Positions 1 to 8,279 of a stretch of DNA of 59,636 nucleotides are shown one piece after another (the first letter of the stretch is position 1; each line of letters begins with the position of its first letter). The notes under the pieces were generated by a model. It searched no databases and was not told where the DNA came from. It saw only the letters and a program-made list of their open reading frames with translations. Position numbers and translations under genes: made by a program. The DNA comes from an uncultured Lachnospiraceae bacterium (lineage in GTDB: Bacteria; Bacillota; Clostridia; Lachnospirales; Lachnospiraceae): NCBI GenBank assembly GCA_947626365.1, contig CANQRW010000012.1, positions 1 through 59,636 on the forward strand, given 5' to 3'.

Positions 1-60
1 AAAATTTGACAAAAAGAAAGCAGGTTTTATGCGGCCTGCAGATACTTTTCTTTTTATTCA
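1..60 (+). terminator. Possible terminator of an upstream gene
   Basis: A short hairpin with arms GCAGG (20-24) and CCTGC (35-39) is followed by a pyrimidine-rich stretch ending in CTTTTCTTTTT. It may end a transcript entering from the left. The stem is only 5 bp, so this is weak. Confidence 0.3.
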
Positions 61-133
61 ACTGTCAAACTCCCGAGAAATAAAGAGGTCTGCCATGGAA
101 AAAACGGCGCACACTGTGACAAAAAAGATAGGA

Positions 134-162
134 TTGCGTTATCCGGATGATTTTGCTATAAT
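134..162 (+). promoter_or_regulatory. Sigma-A promoter for the TSCPD gene
   Basis: TTGCGT (134-139) and TATAAT (157-162) are separated by 17 bp. The -10 is perfect and the -35 matches only in its TTG half. The start codon at 199 lies about 30 bp after the expected transcription start. Confidence 0.55.
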
Positions 163-198
163 TGGAAAATAAAGCAAGTAATTTCAAGGAGGATCAAG

Positions 199-450
199 AT
201 GAAACATTTTGACTATATGACCAAAGGAACCTGCTCCCAGGTGATCAGCATGGACCTGGACGGCAATGTGGTTCATAACGTAAGCTTTGTAGGAGGATGC
301 AACGGCAATCTGAAGGCAATCTCAAAGCTGGTGGAGGGGATGACGGTGGAACAGATCGAGTCCATCCTGTCAGGCAACACCTGCGGTCCCAGACCTACAT
401 CCTGTGCCGACCAGCTGGCTAAAGCAGTGCGGGCGGCTTACGAGGCCTGA
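199..450 (+). CDS. TSCPD domain-containing small protein
   Basis: This 83-residue protein matches the stand-alone TSCPD family, whose domain also occurs at the C-terminus of some class II ribonucleotide reductases. Visible hallmarks are the GGCNGNL segment (about residues 32-38), the conserved Cys-Gly near residue 62 and the TSCADQLA signature near residue 67 that names the family. The role of the stand-alone form is not established; the cysteines suggest metal or redox binding, which is inference. The start is well set by AAGGAGG at 187-193. It has its own promoter and is followed after 45 bp by an esterase gene. Confidence 0.85.
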   Translation: MKHFDYMTKGTCSQVISMDLDGNVVHNVSFVGGCNGNLKAISKLVEGMTVEQIESILSGNTCGPRPTSCADQLAKAVRAAYEA

Positions 451-495
451 CGGCGAAGCCGGTTTTGAGAGTTTCAAAATCTGCGAGGCAATCGA

Positions 496-1281
496 ATGGT
501 AATAAAACAGGACTTTTGGTATCCTCCGGCTATGCAGAACCGGAGGTTACATATTTATCTGCCCGATTCCTATTACGGCACGGATGAGCGGTATTCGGTC
601 ATGTATTTCTTCGACGGTCATAATCTGTACTATGACAGCGATGCCACTTACGGCAAAAGCTGGGGGCTGAAGGAATTCCTTGACGGCTGGGATAAGCCCA
701 TGATCATAGTGGGGATCGAGTGCGGACATGAGGAAAATCAGCGTCTGGGGGAGTATTGTCCCTATAAGGCCGCCTGGGGATTCTTCAGCAGAATGGAGCC
801 GAGGGGAGACGCCACTTTTCAGTGGATCGCGAAAGAGGTGAAACCCTTCATCGACCGGGAATACCGCACCTATCCGGACCGGAGATGCACGGGAATTGCC
901 GGTTCCAGTATGGGCGGCCTCATGGCCCTCTACGGCGTGATGCGGTATAACTGGTGCTTTTCCAAGGCGGCCTGTGTGTCCAGTGCCGTCGGTTTCTGCA
1001 TGCCCAATATCTATCGGGACCTGAAAGGCTGTTATATCGATTCGGACACCCGGGTTTATCTGTCCTGGGGAACCAGAGAGGCCAGAGGCGTTACGGATCA
1101 CTGGCATGAAGACACTTCCAGCTACACCTCCCGCAGGAATCGTTCCATCGCCAAATATCTGGGGATGCACGGGGCAGCGGTTCAGATCTACTGCCAGGTG
1201 GGCGGAAATCACTGCGAGGCGGACTGGGAGAGACAGGTGCCACTTTTTATGGAATTTCTGTGGAAAGGCCATTTCCTGTAA
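496..1281 (+). CDS. Alpha/beta-hydrolase, esterase D-like
   Basis: A 261-residue cytoplasmic protein (no signal peptide) of the esterase D / enterochelin-esterase-like alpha/beta hydrolase family. It opens with the family's RRLHIYLP strand and YSVMYFFDGHN segment. The nucleophile elbow GSSMGG puts the catalytic serine at residue 138. The histidine is probably the one in GGNHCEADW near residue 239. Such enzymes cleave acyl esters, including siderophores and acylated sugars; the substrate cannot be read here. A weak GAGG precedes the ATG. It lies between the TSCPD gene and a small conserved gene on the same strand. Confidence 0.8.
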   Translation: MVIKQDFWYPPAMQNRRLHIYLPDSYYGTDERYSVMYFFDGHNLYYDSDATYGKSWGLKEFLDGWDKPMIIVGIECGHEENQRLGEYCPYKAAWGFFSRMEPRGDATFQWIAKEVKPFIDREYRTYPDRRCTGIAGSSMGGLMALYGVMRYNWCFSKAACVSSAVGFCMPNIYRDLKGCYIDSDTRVYLSWGTREARGVTDHWHEDTSSYTSRRNRSIAKYLGMHGAAVQIYCQVGGNHCEADWERQVPLFMEFLWKGHFL

Positions 1282-1339
1282 AAGGGTCATTTAAAGCCGC
1301 GTAATGCACAGGGACCGCGTCCGGTCCCGGGAGGAGAAT

Positions 1340-1564
1340 ATGCTGTTCGGAAAGAAAAAAAGCACAGCCGGAATCTCTTATGATAAGACCGGCAAGATTC
1401 CGGTAGTCCGCGCCAGTATCTGTACCGGAGAAAAGGTGGCCGGATTTAAGGATGAGGCGACCGGAAAGTTTGAAGATCTGATGCTGATCCGCAGTGATGA
1501 GGATCTGAAAGAATTTACGACCCTCTACGGCGTAACGAAAGAGGAGATTCGGAAGGAATGGTAG
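1340..1564 (+). CDS. Small conserved protein of unknown function
   Basis: A 74-residue protein starting at an ATG preceded by GGAGGAG; an upstream in-frame ATG at 1304 lacks a good ribosome binding site. The sequence has a basic N-terminus (LFGKKK), then a compact domain with VRASICTGEKVAGF and a C-terminal EFTTLYGVTKEEI helix. Related small proteins in Lachnospiraceae have sometimes carried the name aspartate dehydrogenase, which cannot be right at this length. Its stop overlaps the start of the phosphodiesterase gene by 7 bp, so the two are probably translationally coupled. Function unknown. Confidence 0.7.
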   Translation: MLFGKKKSTAGISYDKTGKIPVVRASICTGEKVAGFKDEATGKFEDLMLIRSDEDLKEFTTLYGVTKEEIRKEW

Positions 1565-3393
1565 ACATTTTCAAAAAATGGAAAGAAAAGCGGCGGAAGA
1601 AGAAGCGGCTCCGCCGGCCAACCTCTACGATCATCCTGTTTCTGCTGCTTTATAAGGGGATTTTTTCACTGGCGGTTGTTCCGGCAGGAAGATTTCTGTG
1701 GACACAGGCGCTTCTGCATTCCAGAACCCAGTTTATCTCCAACAGCAATCTTACGGATGTTCTGTGCAGTCCGCTGATCTGGCTGGCTCTTATGGTGATT
1801 GCCGTCGGATACATGTTTTGGAACCTGATGGAGATTTCCGCGGTGCTGATCTGCCTGGAATGCGCCTATCACAACAAAAAGATCGGACTTTTCGCGCTGC
1901 TTCGCCGGGCGGCGCTGAATATCCGGCATATCTATAAGCCGAAGAATCTGCCGCTTCTGGTATTTGCGGCGGTGATCGTGCCTTTTACCAACACATTTCT
2001 GACCTCTGATATGATCAGCCAGATCGTAGTGCCTGCGTATATCATGGAGGTGATTCAGGATCAGCCGGTCTATCTGGCCCTGTATACCGCCGCCTTCGCG
2101 GCATTGTTTTTCTGGGTCATGGAATGGATGTTTGTGTTTCATTACTTTGTGCTGGAGCAGTGCGATCTTCCGGAGGCCGCCCGCCGAAGCATCCATCTGG
2201 TTCGCGGACGCAGGATCAAAAGCACGGTGAAGCTGGTGCTGAACAATCTATGGCATGTGATAACGGCAATTTTCTATCTGTTCGTGACGCTGATGCTGAT
2301 CGTTATCATCCTGGTGTGGCTCGGGGGTGAGGAAGGCGCGTGGACGGAAGCTTTTGGACTGATCCTTCAATACGCCTTCTACCCGGTGATGGTATTTTTC
2401 GTAAACTGTGTGGTCAATTTCGCTCAGTATGCCTATCTCACCCTGATGTTTCACAGGTACAAAAATCAGGACGGAGAGCCCTGTTCGGAATGCGCGCCGG
2501 AGGCGGTGCCGCGAAAACGAATTACCGGCCATGGCCTGATTGCGGCGGCCATGTATGGCCTGGGAGTGTTTTTGTGCGTCGGTACGACCCTGCTGGTTAC
2601 CGCAGCCGAAGGGGAGGAGATCCTTACGAAGGCTTTGGATCCGGGCCGTGTGGAGATTACCAGCCATCGGGGATATTCTGCTGTGGCGCCGGAGAATACC
2701 ATACCGGCGTTTCAGGCAGCAATCGACAGCGGAGTGACCGGTTACGCGGAGCTGGACGTACAGCAGACCAGTGACGGCGTCGTGGTGCTGACCCACGATA
2801 CCAGCCTGAAGCGGTGTACCGGCGTCAACGTCAATGTGACCGATATTACTTATGAAGAGCTGAAGAAGCTGGACGCCAGCAAGGGCTATACCGGTGAGGA
2901 CCGGGAGAAATTTATCGGGACGCCCATTCCCACCCTGGACGAAGTGATCAAATTCTGCAAGGGAAAGATAAAACTGAATATTGAGATTAAGGGAACCACG
3001 CCCACGCTGGCGGACGAGACGGTCCGCATCATCCGGGAGAACGGTTTCGAGGACGAATGTATTATTTCTTCCCTTCAGTATGATGCGCTGGAGCGGGTAA
3101 AGGAACTGGCGCCGGAACTGAAATGCGGCTACATCATGGCAATGGGAGCGGGATTGTATTACGATCTTCCAGCGGCGGATTTCTTCAGCATCGAGACCAT
3201 GTTTATCACGCCGGCCATGATCTCCGAGCTGCATACCCGGGGTAAGGAGGTTCACGCGTGGACCGTTGACACGGATGATGATGTAAAAAGGATGAGGAGG
3301 CTGGGCGTCGATAATGTGATTACCGGACGGCCGGTGGAGACGGCCAGGATTCTCGACGAGGAAGAAACCATGTTTCAGCTGGATATTTCCTGA
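1558..3393 (+). CDS. Membrane-anchored glycerophosphodiester phosphodiesterase
   Basis: A 611-residue two-part protein. Residues 1-345 form a multi-helix membrane domain of the kind found in front of many Firmicutes GDPDs. Residues 365-605 form a GDPD TIM barrel with the HRG motif (His370, Arg371), the PENT element just after it, THD near residue 412 and the LNIEIKG strand. Family members hydrolyse glycerophosphodiesters to glycerol 3-phosphate and an alcohol; membrane-bound forms may act on lipid or lipoteichoic-acid glycerophosphates. It overlaps the preceding small gene and ends at a strong hairpin terminator. Confidence 0.9.
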   Translation: MVDIFKKWKEKRRKKKRLRRPTSTIILFLLLYKGIFSLAVVPAGRFLWTQALLHSRTQFISNSNLTDVLCSPLIWLALMVIAVGYMFWNLMEISAVLICLECAYHNKKIGLFALLRRAALNIRHIYKPKNLPLLVFAAVIVPFTNTFLTSDMISQIVVPAYIMEVIQDQPVYLALYTAAFAALFFWVMEWMFVFHYFVLEQCDLPEAARRSIHLVRGRRIKSTVKLVLNNLWHVITAIFYLFVTLMLIVIILVWLGGEEGAWTEAFGLILQYAFYPVMVFFVNCVVNFAQYAYLTLMFHRYKNQDGEPCSECAPEAVPRKRITGHGLIAAAMYGLGVFLCVGTTLLVTAAEGEEILTKALDPGRVEITSHRGYSAVAPENTIPAFQAAIDSGVTGYAELDVQQTSDGVVVLTHDTSLKRCTGVNVNVTDITYEELKKLDASKGYTGEDREKFIGTPIPTLDEVIKFCKGKIKLNIEIKGTTPTLADETVRIIRENGFEDECIISSLQYDALERVKELAPELKCGYIMAMGAGLYYDLPAADFFSIETMFITPAMISELHTRGKEVHAWTVDTDDDVKRMRRLGVDNVITGRPVETARILDEEETMFQLDIS

Positions 3394-3410
3394 CAGATGA
3401 TTTCCGTGGG

Positions 3411-3447
3411 AAAAGCAGGTTATGACTTGATTGTAACCTGCTTTTAT
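3411..3447. terminator. Rho-independent terminator after the GDPD gene
   Basis: A perfect 12-bp inverted repeat, AAAAGCAGGTTA (3411-3422) and TAACCTGCTTTT (3434-3445), has A-rich and T-rich ends, so it could work in both directions. Confidence 0.8.
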
Positions 3448-3455
3448 GCTACACT
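3427..3455 (+). promoter_or_regulatory. Candidate promoter for the RsiV-like lipoprotein gene
   Basis: TTGATT (3427-3432) and TACACT (3450-3455) are separated by 17 bp. The -35 lies inside the terminator loop. An AAGGAGGAG ribosome binding site follows before the ATG at 3485. Confidence 0.5.
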
Positions 3456-3484
3456 GCTATTGCTAAATTGAAGGAGGAGTTCTT

Positions 3485-4516
3485 ATGAGGAAGCCTATGG
3501 TCTTCCTGGCTGCGGCGGCGCTGGCTGTCAGCGGCTGCGGCATGGGACATTCCTACGAAAGAGAAAATCTCCCTCAAGGAATCGTCGTGCAGGCGGAAGA
3601 GACGGACGAGACAGAAGAAACAAAAGAAACAGAAGAGACGTCTCTGCCCCCGCTGGAGACGGAAGAAATTGCGAAAGAGGCAGCCGCGATGGAAACAGCT
3701 GCGGTGGATGACAGAGAAGTCCCTGCCGGACTGCCAGCTGATTCTGAAACTGAGAAATTGTCTGTTGGGACGCCGGAAGAAATTTTCGGCGATGGATTGC
3801 AGAACCCAGACCAACGGCCTCAGAATTCCAGGGAAACCGGAACCCCCTTTCGTGCTGTGGTAGCTCCCGGGCGCAGCCTGATTGAGACAGATGAATCCAC
3901 AGGCCAGGCTGTCTTTTTTGTCAGCTGTCCATCTATAGAGATAGATGGAAGAGGGCGGCAGGTCCTTCAGAAAGCTGTTGACCGGTACTGGAGCGGCGTA
4001 TGGTCCGGCCTGGAAACATACTATTATGATAATCTGGAAAAGATTCGTGAGGATTACGGGAATTTTCCCGGCAGCGGGCATATTGTCCAGCATGACTGTG
4101 AGGTAATGCGTTCCGATGATCAGATTCTGAGTTTTACGGATAACCGCTACAGCTGTGAAACAGGCCCCATACAGGAGACCGAATCCAGTCTGAAGGGCGT
4201 GAATCTGAATCCCGATACGGGACAGCAGCTGACGCTTCGGGATGTGGCGTCCGATTACAATGGCCTGTATGAGTATGTGAGGACGTTTCTGGCAAGGATG
4301 GACATGCTGGAGGGCGGCCGTATGATGTACGGATTTTACACGGCCAGGCTGTACGAGCTGTTTCAGTCGGATCTTATCCAGTGGACGATGGATGAAAGGG
4401 GAATAACCATATATTTGGGCAGGGAGGTTTTTGAGCCGCTGCTGAACAGAAGCATTGAAGTGCCGGTTCTGTTTGAAGAACAGCCTCAGCTTTTCAGGGA
4501 CAGGTTTATTCCATGA
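3485..4516 (+). CDS. Lipoprotein with DUF3298/RsiV-like domain
   Basis: A 343-residue predicted lipoprotein: basic N-terminus, hydrophobic stretch and lipobox LAVSGC with Cys18 as the lipidated residue. Residues 37-65 are a Thr/Glu-rich spacer (repeated TEET units). Residues 120-335 resemble the PdaC/RsiV (DUF3298) fold: a SCPSIEIDGR strand, a DDQILSFTDNRYS strand and the LNPDTGQQLTLRDV motif. In RsiV this fold is an anti-sigma factor that binds lysozyme; here no sigma factor is adjacent and there is no cytoplasmic domain, so a surface ligand-binding role is inferred. The next gene begins 28 bp downstream without its own terminator. Confidence 0.75.
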   Translation: MRKPMVFLAAAALAVSGCGMGHSYERENLPQGIVVQAEETDETEETKETEETSLPPLETEEIAKEAAAMETAAVDDREVPAGLPADSETEKLSVGTPEEIFGDGLQNPDQRPQNSRETGTPFRAVVAPGRSLIETDESTGQAVFFVSCPSIEIDGRGRQVLQKAVDRYWSGVWSGLETYYYDNLEKIREDYGNFPGSGHIVQHDCEVMRSDDQILSFTDNRYSCETGPIQETESSLKGVNLNPDTGQQLTLRDVASDYNGLYEYVRTFLARMDMLEGGRMMYGFYTARLYELFQSDLIQWTMDERGITIYLGREVFEPLLNRSIEVPVLFEEQPQLFRDRFIP

Positions 4517-4544
4517 ATTAAAATTACAAAAAGGAGAATCATGC

Positions 4545-5975
4545 ATGGGCGGAATTTTCGGAGTTGTATCGAGACAGAACTGTACACATGAACTGTTTTA
4601 CGGAGTGGATTATCATTCTCATCTGGGGACCAGAAGGGGAGGCATGGCCACGTACGGAGAGGACGGTTTCAACAGGGCAATCCATAATATTGAAAATTCA
4701 CCGTTTCGTACCAAATTTGAGAGAGACGTGGAGGACATGAAGGGATATTACGGAATTGCCTGTATTTCCGATTATGAACCTCAGCCTTTGATCATACAGT
4801 CCCATCTGGGAAGCTTTGCCATCGTGACGGTGGGAAAGGTGAACAACTATGACGATCTGCTGAGGCAGGTCTATTCCCAGGGCAATACCCATTTTCAGGA
4901 GATGACCAGCGGGCAGGTCAACGTGACGGAACTGATGGCCTCTCTGATCTGCAAATGCGGCAGCCTGGTGGAGGGAATCCAGTATGTGCAGAAGATCGTG
5001 GACGGTTCCATGACCCTTCTTCTCCTGACAAAGGACGGTATCATTGCCGCCAGGGACCGGCTGGGCAGAACGCCCCTGGTTATCGGCCGGAAAGAGAATG
5101 CCTTCTGCATTTCCTTTGAGAATTTTGCTTATATGAATCTGGGATACACAGACGAGCGTGAACTCGGCCCCGGGGAGATCGTGCGTATGACGCCGGACGG
5201 CATCGAACAGCTTGCCGCACCGGGAGATGAGATGCAGATCTGTTCCTTCCTGTGGGTGTACTACGGATATCCGCCATCCTCCTACGAGGGAATCAATGTG
5301 GAGGAGATGCGTTACCGCTGCGGCAGCGCTCTGGCAAAGCGGGATATGGCTGCCGGCAACGTTCACCCGGATATGGTGGCCGGAGTTCCGGATTCCGGAA
5401 CGGCCCACGCCATCGGCTATGCCAATGAATCCAAGATTCCATTTACCAGGCCCTTTATCAAATATACGCCTACCTGGCCCAGATCCTTTATGCCGGTCAG
5501 CCAGAATCAGAGAAATCTGATCGCCCGGATGAAGCTGATCCCCGTAAAGGCATTGATCGAGAACAAGAAGCTGCTGCTGATCGACGATTCCATCGTCCGG
5601 GGCACTCAGCTGAGGGAGACCACGGAATTCCTCTATCAGAGCGGCGCAAAGGAGGTTCACGTACGTCCGGCCTGTCCGCCTCTTGTGTACGGCTGCCGGT
5701 ATCTGAATTTCTCCCGGTCCAAATCCGATCTGGATCTGATTGCCAGGAGAGTGATTCTGAAACGGGAGGGAGATAACGCGGAGAAGACTCTGGCCGAGTA
5801 CGCGGACCCGGAGAGCGACCGCTACGCCGCTATGCTTCAGGATATCTGCAGGCAGCAGAATTTTACTACTTTAAGGTATCACAGACTGGACGATCTGGTG
5901 GAATCCATCGGCCTGCCGAAAGCGAAGCTCTGCACATACTGCTTCGACGGCTGTACCGGCTGCGGCGGAAAGTAA
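4545..5975 (+). CDS. PurF-like phosphoribosyltransferase paralogue lacking the catalytic Cys
   Basis: A 476-residue protein with the two-domain layout of glutamine-PRPP amidotransferase. Residues 1-235 are an Ntn-hydrolase glutaminase-like domain (TRRGGMATYGEDG, GKVNNYD). Residues 270-460 are a type I phosphoribosyltransferase domain with an intact PRPP loop, LLLIDDSIVRGTQ. The C-terminus is cysteine-rich (CxxCxxxCxxC). True PurF begins with Cys1 after Met removal; here the protein begins MGGIFG, with Gly in that place, so glutaminase activity should be absent. The ATG at 4545 follows AAGGAG by 8 bp; the out-of-frame ATG at 4541 is not used. A strong terminator follows, then hisZ. The reaction catalysed is unknown. 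Confidence 0.85.
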   Translation: MGGIFGVVSRQNCTHELFYGVDYHSHLGTRRGGMATYGEDGFNRAIHNIENSPFRTKFERDVEDMKGYYGIACISDYEPQPLIIQSHLGSFAIVTVGKVNNYDDLLRQVYSQGNTHFQEMTSGQVNVTELMASLICKCGSLVEGIQYVQKIVDGSMTLLLLTKDGIIAARDRLGRTPLVIGRKENAFCISFENFAYMNLGYTDERELGPGEIVRMTPDGIEQLAAPGDEMQICSFLWVYYGYPPSSYEGINVEEMRYRCGSALAKRDMAAGNVHPDMVAGVPDSGTAHAIGYANESKIPFTRPFIKYTPTWPRSFMPVSQNQRNLIARMKLIPVKALIENKKLLLIDDSIVRGTQLRETTEFLYQSGAKEVHVRPACPPLVYGCRYLNFSRSKSDLDLIARRVILKREGDNAEKTLAEYADPESDRYAAMLQDICRQQNFTTLRYHRLDDLVESIGLPKAKLCTYCFDGCTGCGGK

Positions 5976-6014
5976 CCGCGGCGACAGGGATTTCATAGAA
6001 ACCGAATCACAGGA

Positions 6015-6062
6015 GGCTGTTGCAGAATGCCGCAGTGAATATTTCTGCAGCAGCCCCTTTTG
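6015..6062 (+). terminator. Rho-independent terminator after the PurF-like gene
   Basis: A 13-bp stem (arms 6015-6027 and 6043-6055, one G-T wobble) is followed by CCTTTT. It separates the PurF-like gene from the his promoter. Confidence 0.75.
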
Positions 6063-6074
6063 CTGAAAAAAGGA

Positions 6075-6103
6075 TTGACAAAGCGGGATAGCTTTAGTAT
6101 AAT
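6075..6103 (+). promoter_or_regulatory. Consensus sigma-A promoter of the his operon
   Basis: Perfect TTGACA (6075-6080) and TATAAT (6098-6103) with a 17-bp spacer. The transcription start should be near 6110, leaving a leader of about 135 nt before hisZ. No T-box features were recognised in that leader. Confidence 0.85.
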
Positions 6104-6120
6104 TGCAGTGCGTTATCGAA

Positions 6121-6140
6121 TTATCACTGTGCTGTGATAA
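6121..6140. promoter_or_regulatory. Palindrome just after the his promoter, candidate operator
   Basis: A perfect inverted repeat with 7-bp arms TTATCAC (6121-6127) and GTGATAA (6134-6140) and a 6-bp centre, starting about 11 bp after the expected transcription start. The position suits a repressor operator. The arms are too weak for a terminator and no T-run follows. The regulator is not identified. Confidence 0.5.
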
Positions 6141-6245
6141 AGTAAAATGTGAGGATTTATTGCAGCCGCAAAAGATAAGCGTAGAGATTCCTGGTGAATC
6201 AGCAGACTGCGCAGACGCGGTAATCATGCAGATTTTGGAGGAACT

Positions 6246-7607
6246 ATGACATTAAGCTTACTGCACACGCCGGAAGGCGTCCGCGATATCTACAATGGCG
6301 AGTGCGCCAGGAAACTGGCGGTTCAGAGCCGGATCAGCAAGGTGTTCCGGCGCTACGGCTATCAGGATATCGAGACGCCGACCTTTGAGTTCTTCGATAT
6401 ATTCAATAAGGAGCGGGGCAGCGTCACTTCCCGGGAGATGTTCAAGTTTTTTGACCGGGACAACAATACGCTGGTGCTCCGGCCGGATGTGACCCCGGCC
6501 ATCGCCAGGTGCGTGGCCAAATATTTCATGGAGGAGAAGGTCCCTCTGAGGCTGTGCTACCGGGAGAGAACCTTTATCAACAATTCCAATTATCAGGGGA
6601 GGCTGAAGGAGATCACCCAGACCGGAGTGGAGCTGATCGGCGACGGCACCAGTGATGGGGACGGCGAAATGATCGCCCTGGTGATCGAGTCCCTGAAGAC
6701 AGCCGGACTTTTGGAGTTTCAGGTGGAACTGGGACAGGTGGAATTCTTCCGCGGGCTGGCGGAGGAAGCCGGCATGGATCAGGAGACCCAGGAGACCCTG
6801 AGGGAACTGATCGAGAATAAGAACCATTTTGGCGTGGAGGAACTGGTGTCCCGCCGGGAGATGGCGTCCAGGCTGAGAAATCTGTTTCTCAGGCTGCCGG
6901 AACTGTTCGGCGGATTTGATATGTTGGAAGAGGTGAAGGGTCAGGTCGCCAATGAGCGTTCCCGGAAGGCCATCGAGCGGCTGGAGAAGGTCCAGGCGAT
7001 TCTGGAAGATTACGGCCTGTCGGAGTATGTGTCCTACGATCTGGGAATGCTCAGCAAATATAAATATTATACCGGAATCATTTTTAAGGCATATACATAC
7101 GGAACCGGGGAATACATTGTCACCGGCGGCCGGTATGACAAGCTGCTGGAGCAGTTTGGAAAGGAAACCCCGGCTGTGGGATTTGCCATCGTGATCGACC
7201 AGCTGATGCTGGCTTTGGACCGGCAGAAAGTGGATGTTCCGGTCAAATCAGTGGACGCCATGGTCCTCTACGAACCGGAAGCCAGGCAGAAGGCCGTTCG
7301 CTGGGCCATGGAACTGAGGCATTACGGAGAAAATATCTGCCTTATGAGACGCCAGCCGGAGATGAGCCTGGAGGCCTATAAGAATTACGCCATCCAAAAC
7401 CATATTCAGGATATCCATTATCTGAATTCCGACGGTCTGGATTCCGACTTCCCGATTGCGGAAAACGCCGCTGTTTCAGAGACTGAGCAGCGGGAAAATG
7501 AGAATGCTGTTTCCAAGATTGAGTTGCGGAAAAATGGAAATGCTGTCTCCGGGACTGATTTGCAGAGGACTGGAAACGTTCTTCCCGAGGGGAGGGCCGG
7601 GTCATGA
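6246..7607 (+). CDS. hisZ: ATP phosphoribosyltransferase regulatory subunit HisZ
   Basis: A 453-residue class II aminoacyl-tRNA synthetase-like protein. It has the HisZ opening [14 protein letters not shown], motif 2-like RLCYRERTF (about residues 99-107), an ELIGDG segment and the [12 protein letters not shown] motif near residue 295. HisZ has no synthetase activity; it associates with the short HisG and makes it active and histidine-sensitive. GGAGG precedes the ATG. The gene overlaps hisG by 4 bp. Residues from about 405 to the end are an odd, repeat-derived tail not expected in the family. Confidence 0.92.
   Translation: MTLSLLHTPEGVRDIYNGECARKLAVQSRISKVFRRYGYQDIETPTFEFFDIFNKERGSVTSREMFKFFDRDNNTLVLRPDVTPAIARCVAKYFMEEKVPLRLCYRERTFINNSNYQGRLKEITQTGVELIGDGTSDGDGEMIALVIESLKTAGLLEFQVELGQVEFFRGLAEEAGMDQETQETLRELIENKNHFGVEELVSRREMASRLRNLFLRLPELFGGFDMLEEVKGQVANERSRKAIERLEKVQAILEDYGLSEYVSYDLGMLSKYKYYTGIIFKAYTYGTGEYIVTGGRYDKLLEQFGKETPAVGFAIVIDQLMLALDRQKVDVPVKSVDAMVLYEPEARQKAVRWAMELRHYGENICLMRRQPEMSLEAYKNYAIQNHIQDIHYLNSDGLDSDFPIAENAAVSETEQRENENAVSKIELRKNGNAVSGTDLQRTGNVLPEGRAGS
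7462..7577 (+). repeat. Degenerate 36-bp tandem repeat coding the HisZ tail
   Basis: Three units of exactly 36 bp, aligned by the GCTGTTTC/GCTGTCTC core at 7470, 7506 and 7542. They encode 12-residue units beginning NAAVSE, NAVSKI and NAVSGT. The repeat lies at the 3' end of hisZ. Confidence 0.8.
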
Positions 7608-8251
7608 GATATCTTACCATTGCATTGACCAAGGGCCGCCTGGCGCTTAAGACCCTGAACCTTCTGGAGCAGATCGGCATCTCCTGCGATGAGATGAAGG
7701 ACAAGAATACCCGGAAACTGATCTTTACCAATGAGGAGCTTGGGATCCGATTTTTCCTGGCAAAGGCCAACGACGTGCCCACTTATGTGGAATATGGGGC
7801 GGCGGATATCGGCATCTCCGGCAAGGACATTATTATGGAGGAAGGCCGGAAGCTTTACGAGGTGATCGACCTGGGCATGGGCAGGTGCAAAATGTGCGTA
7901 TGCGGCCCGGAGACCGCCCGCGAGCGGCTGAAGCACCACGAGCTGATCCGCGTGGCCACCAAGTATCCCAATATCGCCAAGGATTATTTTTACAATAAAA
8001 AGCACCAGACCGTGGAGATCATCAAGCTGAACGGTTCCATCGAGCTGGCGCCCCTGGTGGGATTGTCGGAAGTGATCGTGGATATCGTGGAGACCGGTTC
8101 CACCCTGCGGGAGAACGGCCTGACGGTGTTGGAAGAAATCTGCGACCTGTCTGCCCGGGTCATCGTCAACCAGGTGAGCATGAAGCGGGAAAATGAGCGG
8201 ATCAACAGGCTGATCCGGGATCTGAAGCAGCTTTTGACGGAAAACAATTAA
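7604..8251 (+). CDS. hisG: ATP phosphoribosyltransferase catalytic subunit (short form)
   Basis: A 215-residue short-form HisG, which condenses ATP with PRPP in the first step of histidine synthesis. Visible features are ALTKGRLA at the N-terminus, the ADIGISGKD segment near residue 67 and the PRPP-binding loop [15 protein letters not shown] near residue 161. The C-terminal regulatory domain of long HisG is absent, as expected when HisZ is present. The ATG overlaps the hisZ stop (ATGA), indicating translational coupling. Confidence 0.95.
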   Translation: MRYLTIALTKGRLALKTLNLLEQIGISCDEMKDKNTRKLIFTNEELGIRFFLAKANDVPTYVEYGAADIGISGKDIIMEEGRKLYEVIDLGMGRCKMCVCGPETARERLKHHELIRVATKYPNIAKDYFYNKKHQTVEIIKLNGSIELAPLVGLSEVIVDIVETGSTLRENGLTVLEEICDLSARVIVNQVSMKRENERINRLIRDLKQLLTENN

Positions 8252-8279
8252 TTTTTTACAAAATAAGGGGAAATCAATC

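Noticed and set aside
547-1290. Long minus-strand open frame opposite the esterase gene
   Set aside because: It mirrors a well-supported esterase with a catalytic serine motif, has no recognisable domain and no ribosome binding site.
2248-3255. 335-codon minus-strand frame opposite the GDPD domain
   Set aside because: The plus strand encodes clear GDPD motifs; the reverse frame is histidine- and arginine-rich without known motifs.
4698-5660. 320-codon minus-strand frame inside the PurF-like gene
   Set aside because: Shadow of a conserved coding frame; no start signal or motif.
6104-6245. T-box or other riboswitch in the hisZ leader
   Set aside because: No T-box sequence, specifier loop or antiterminator pair could be found; only a short palindrome is present.
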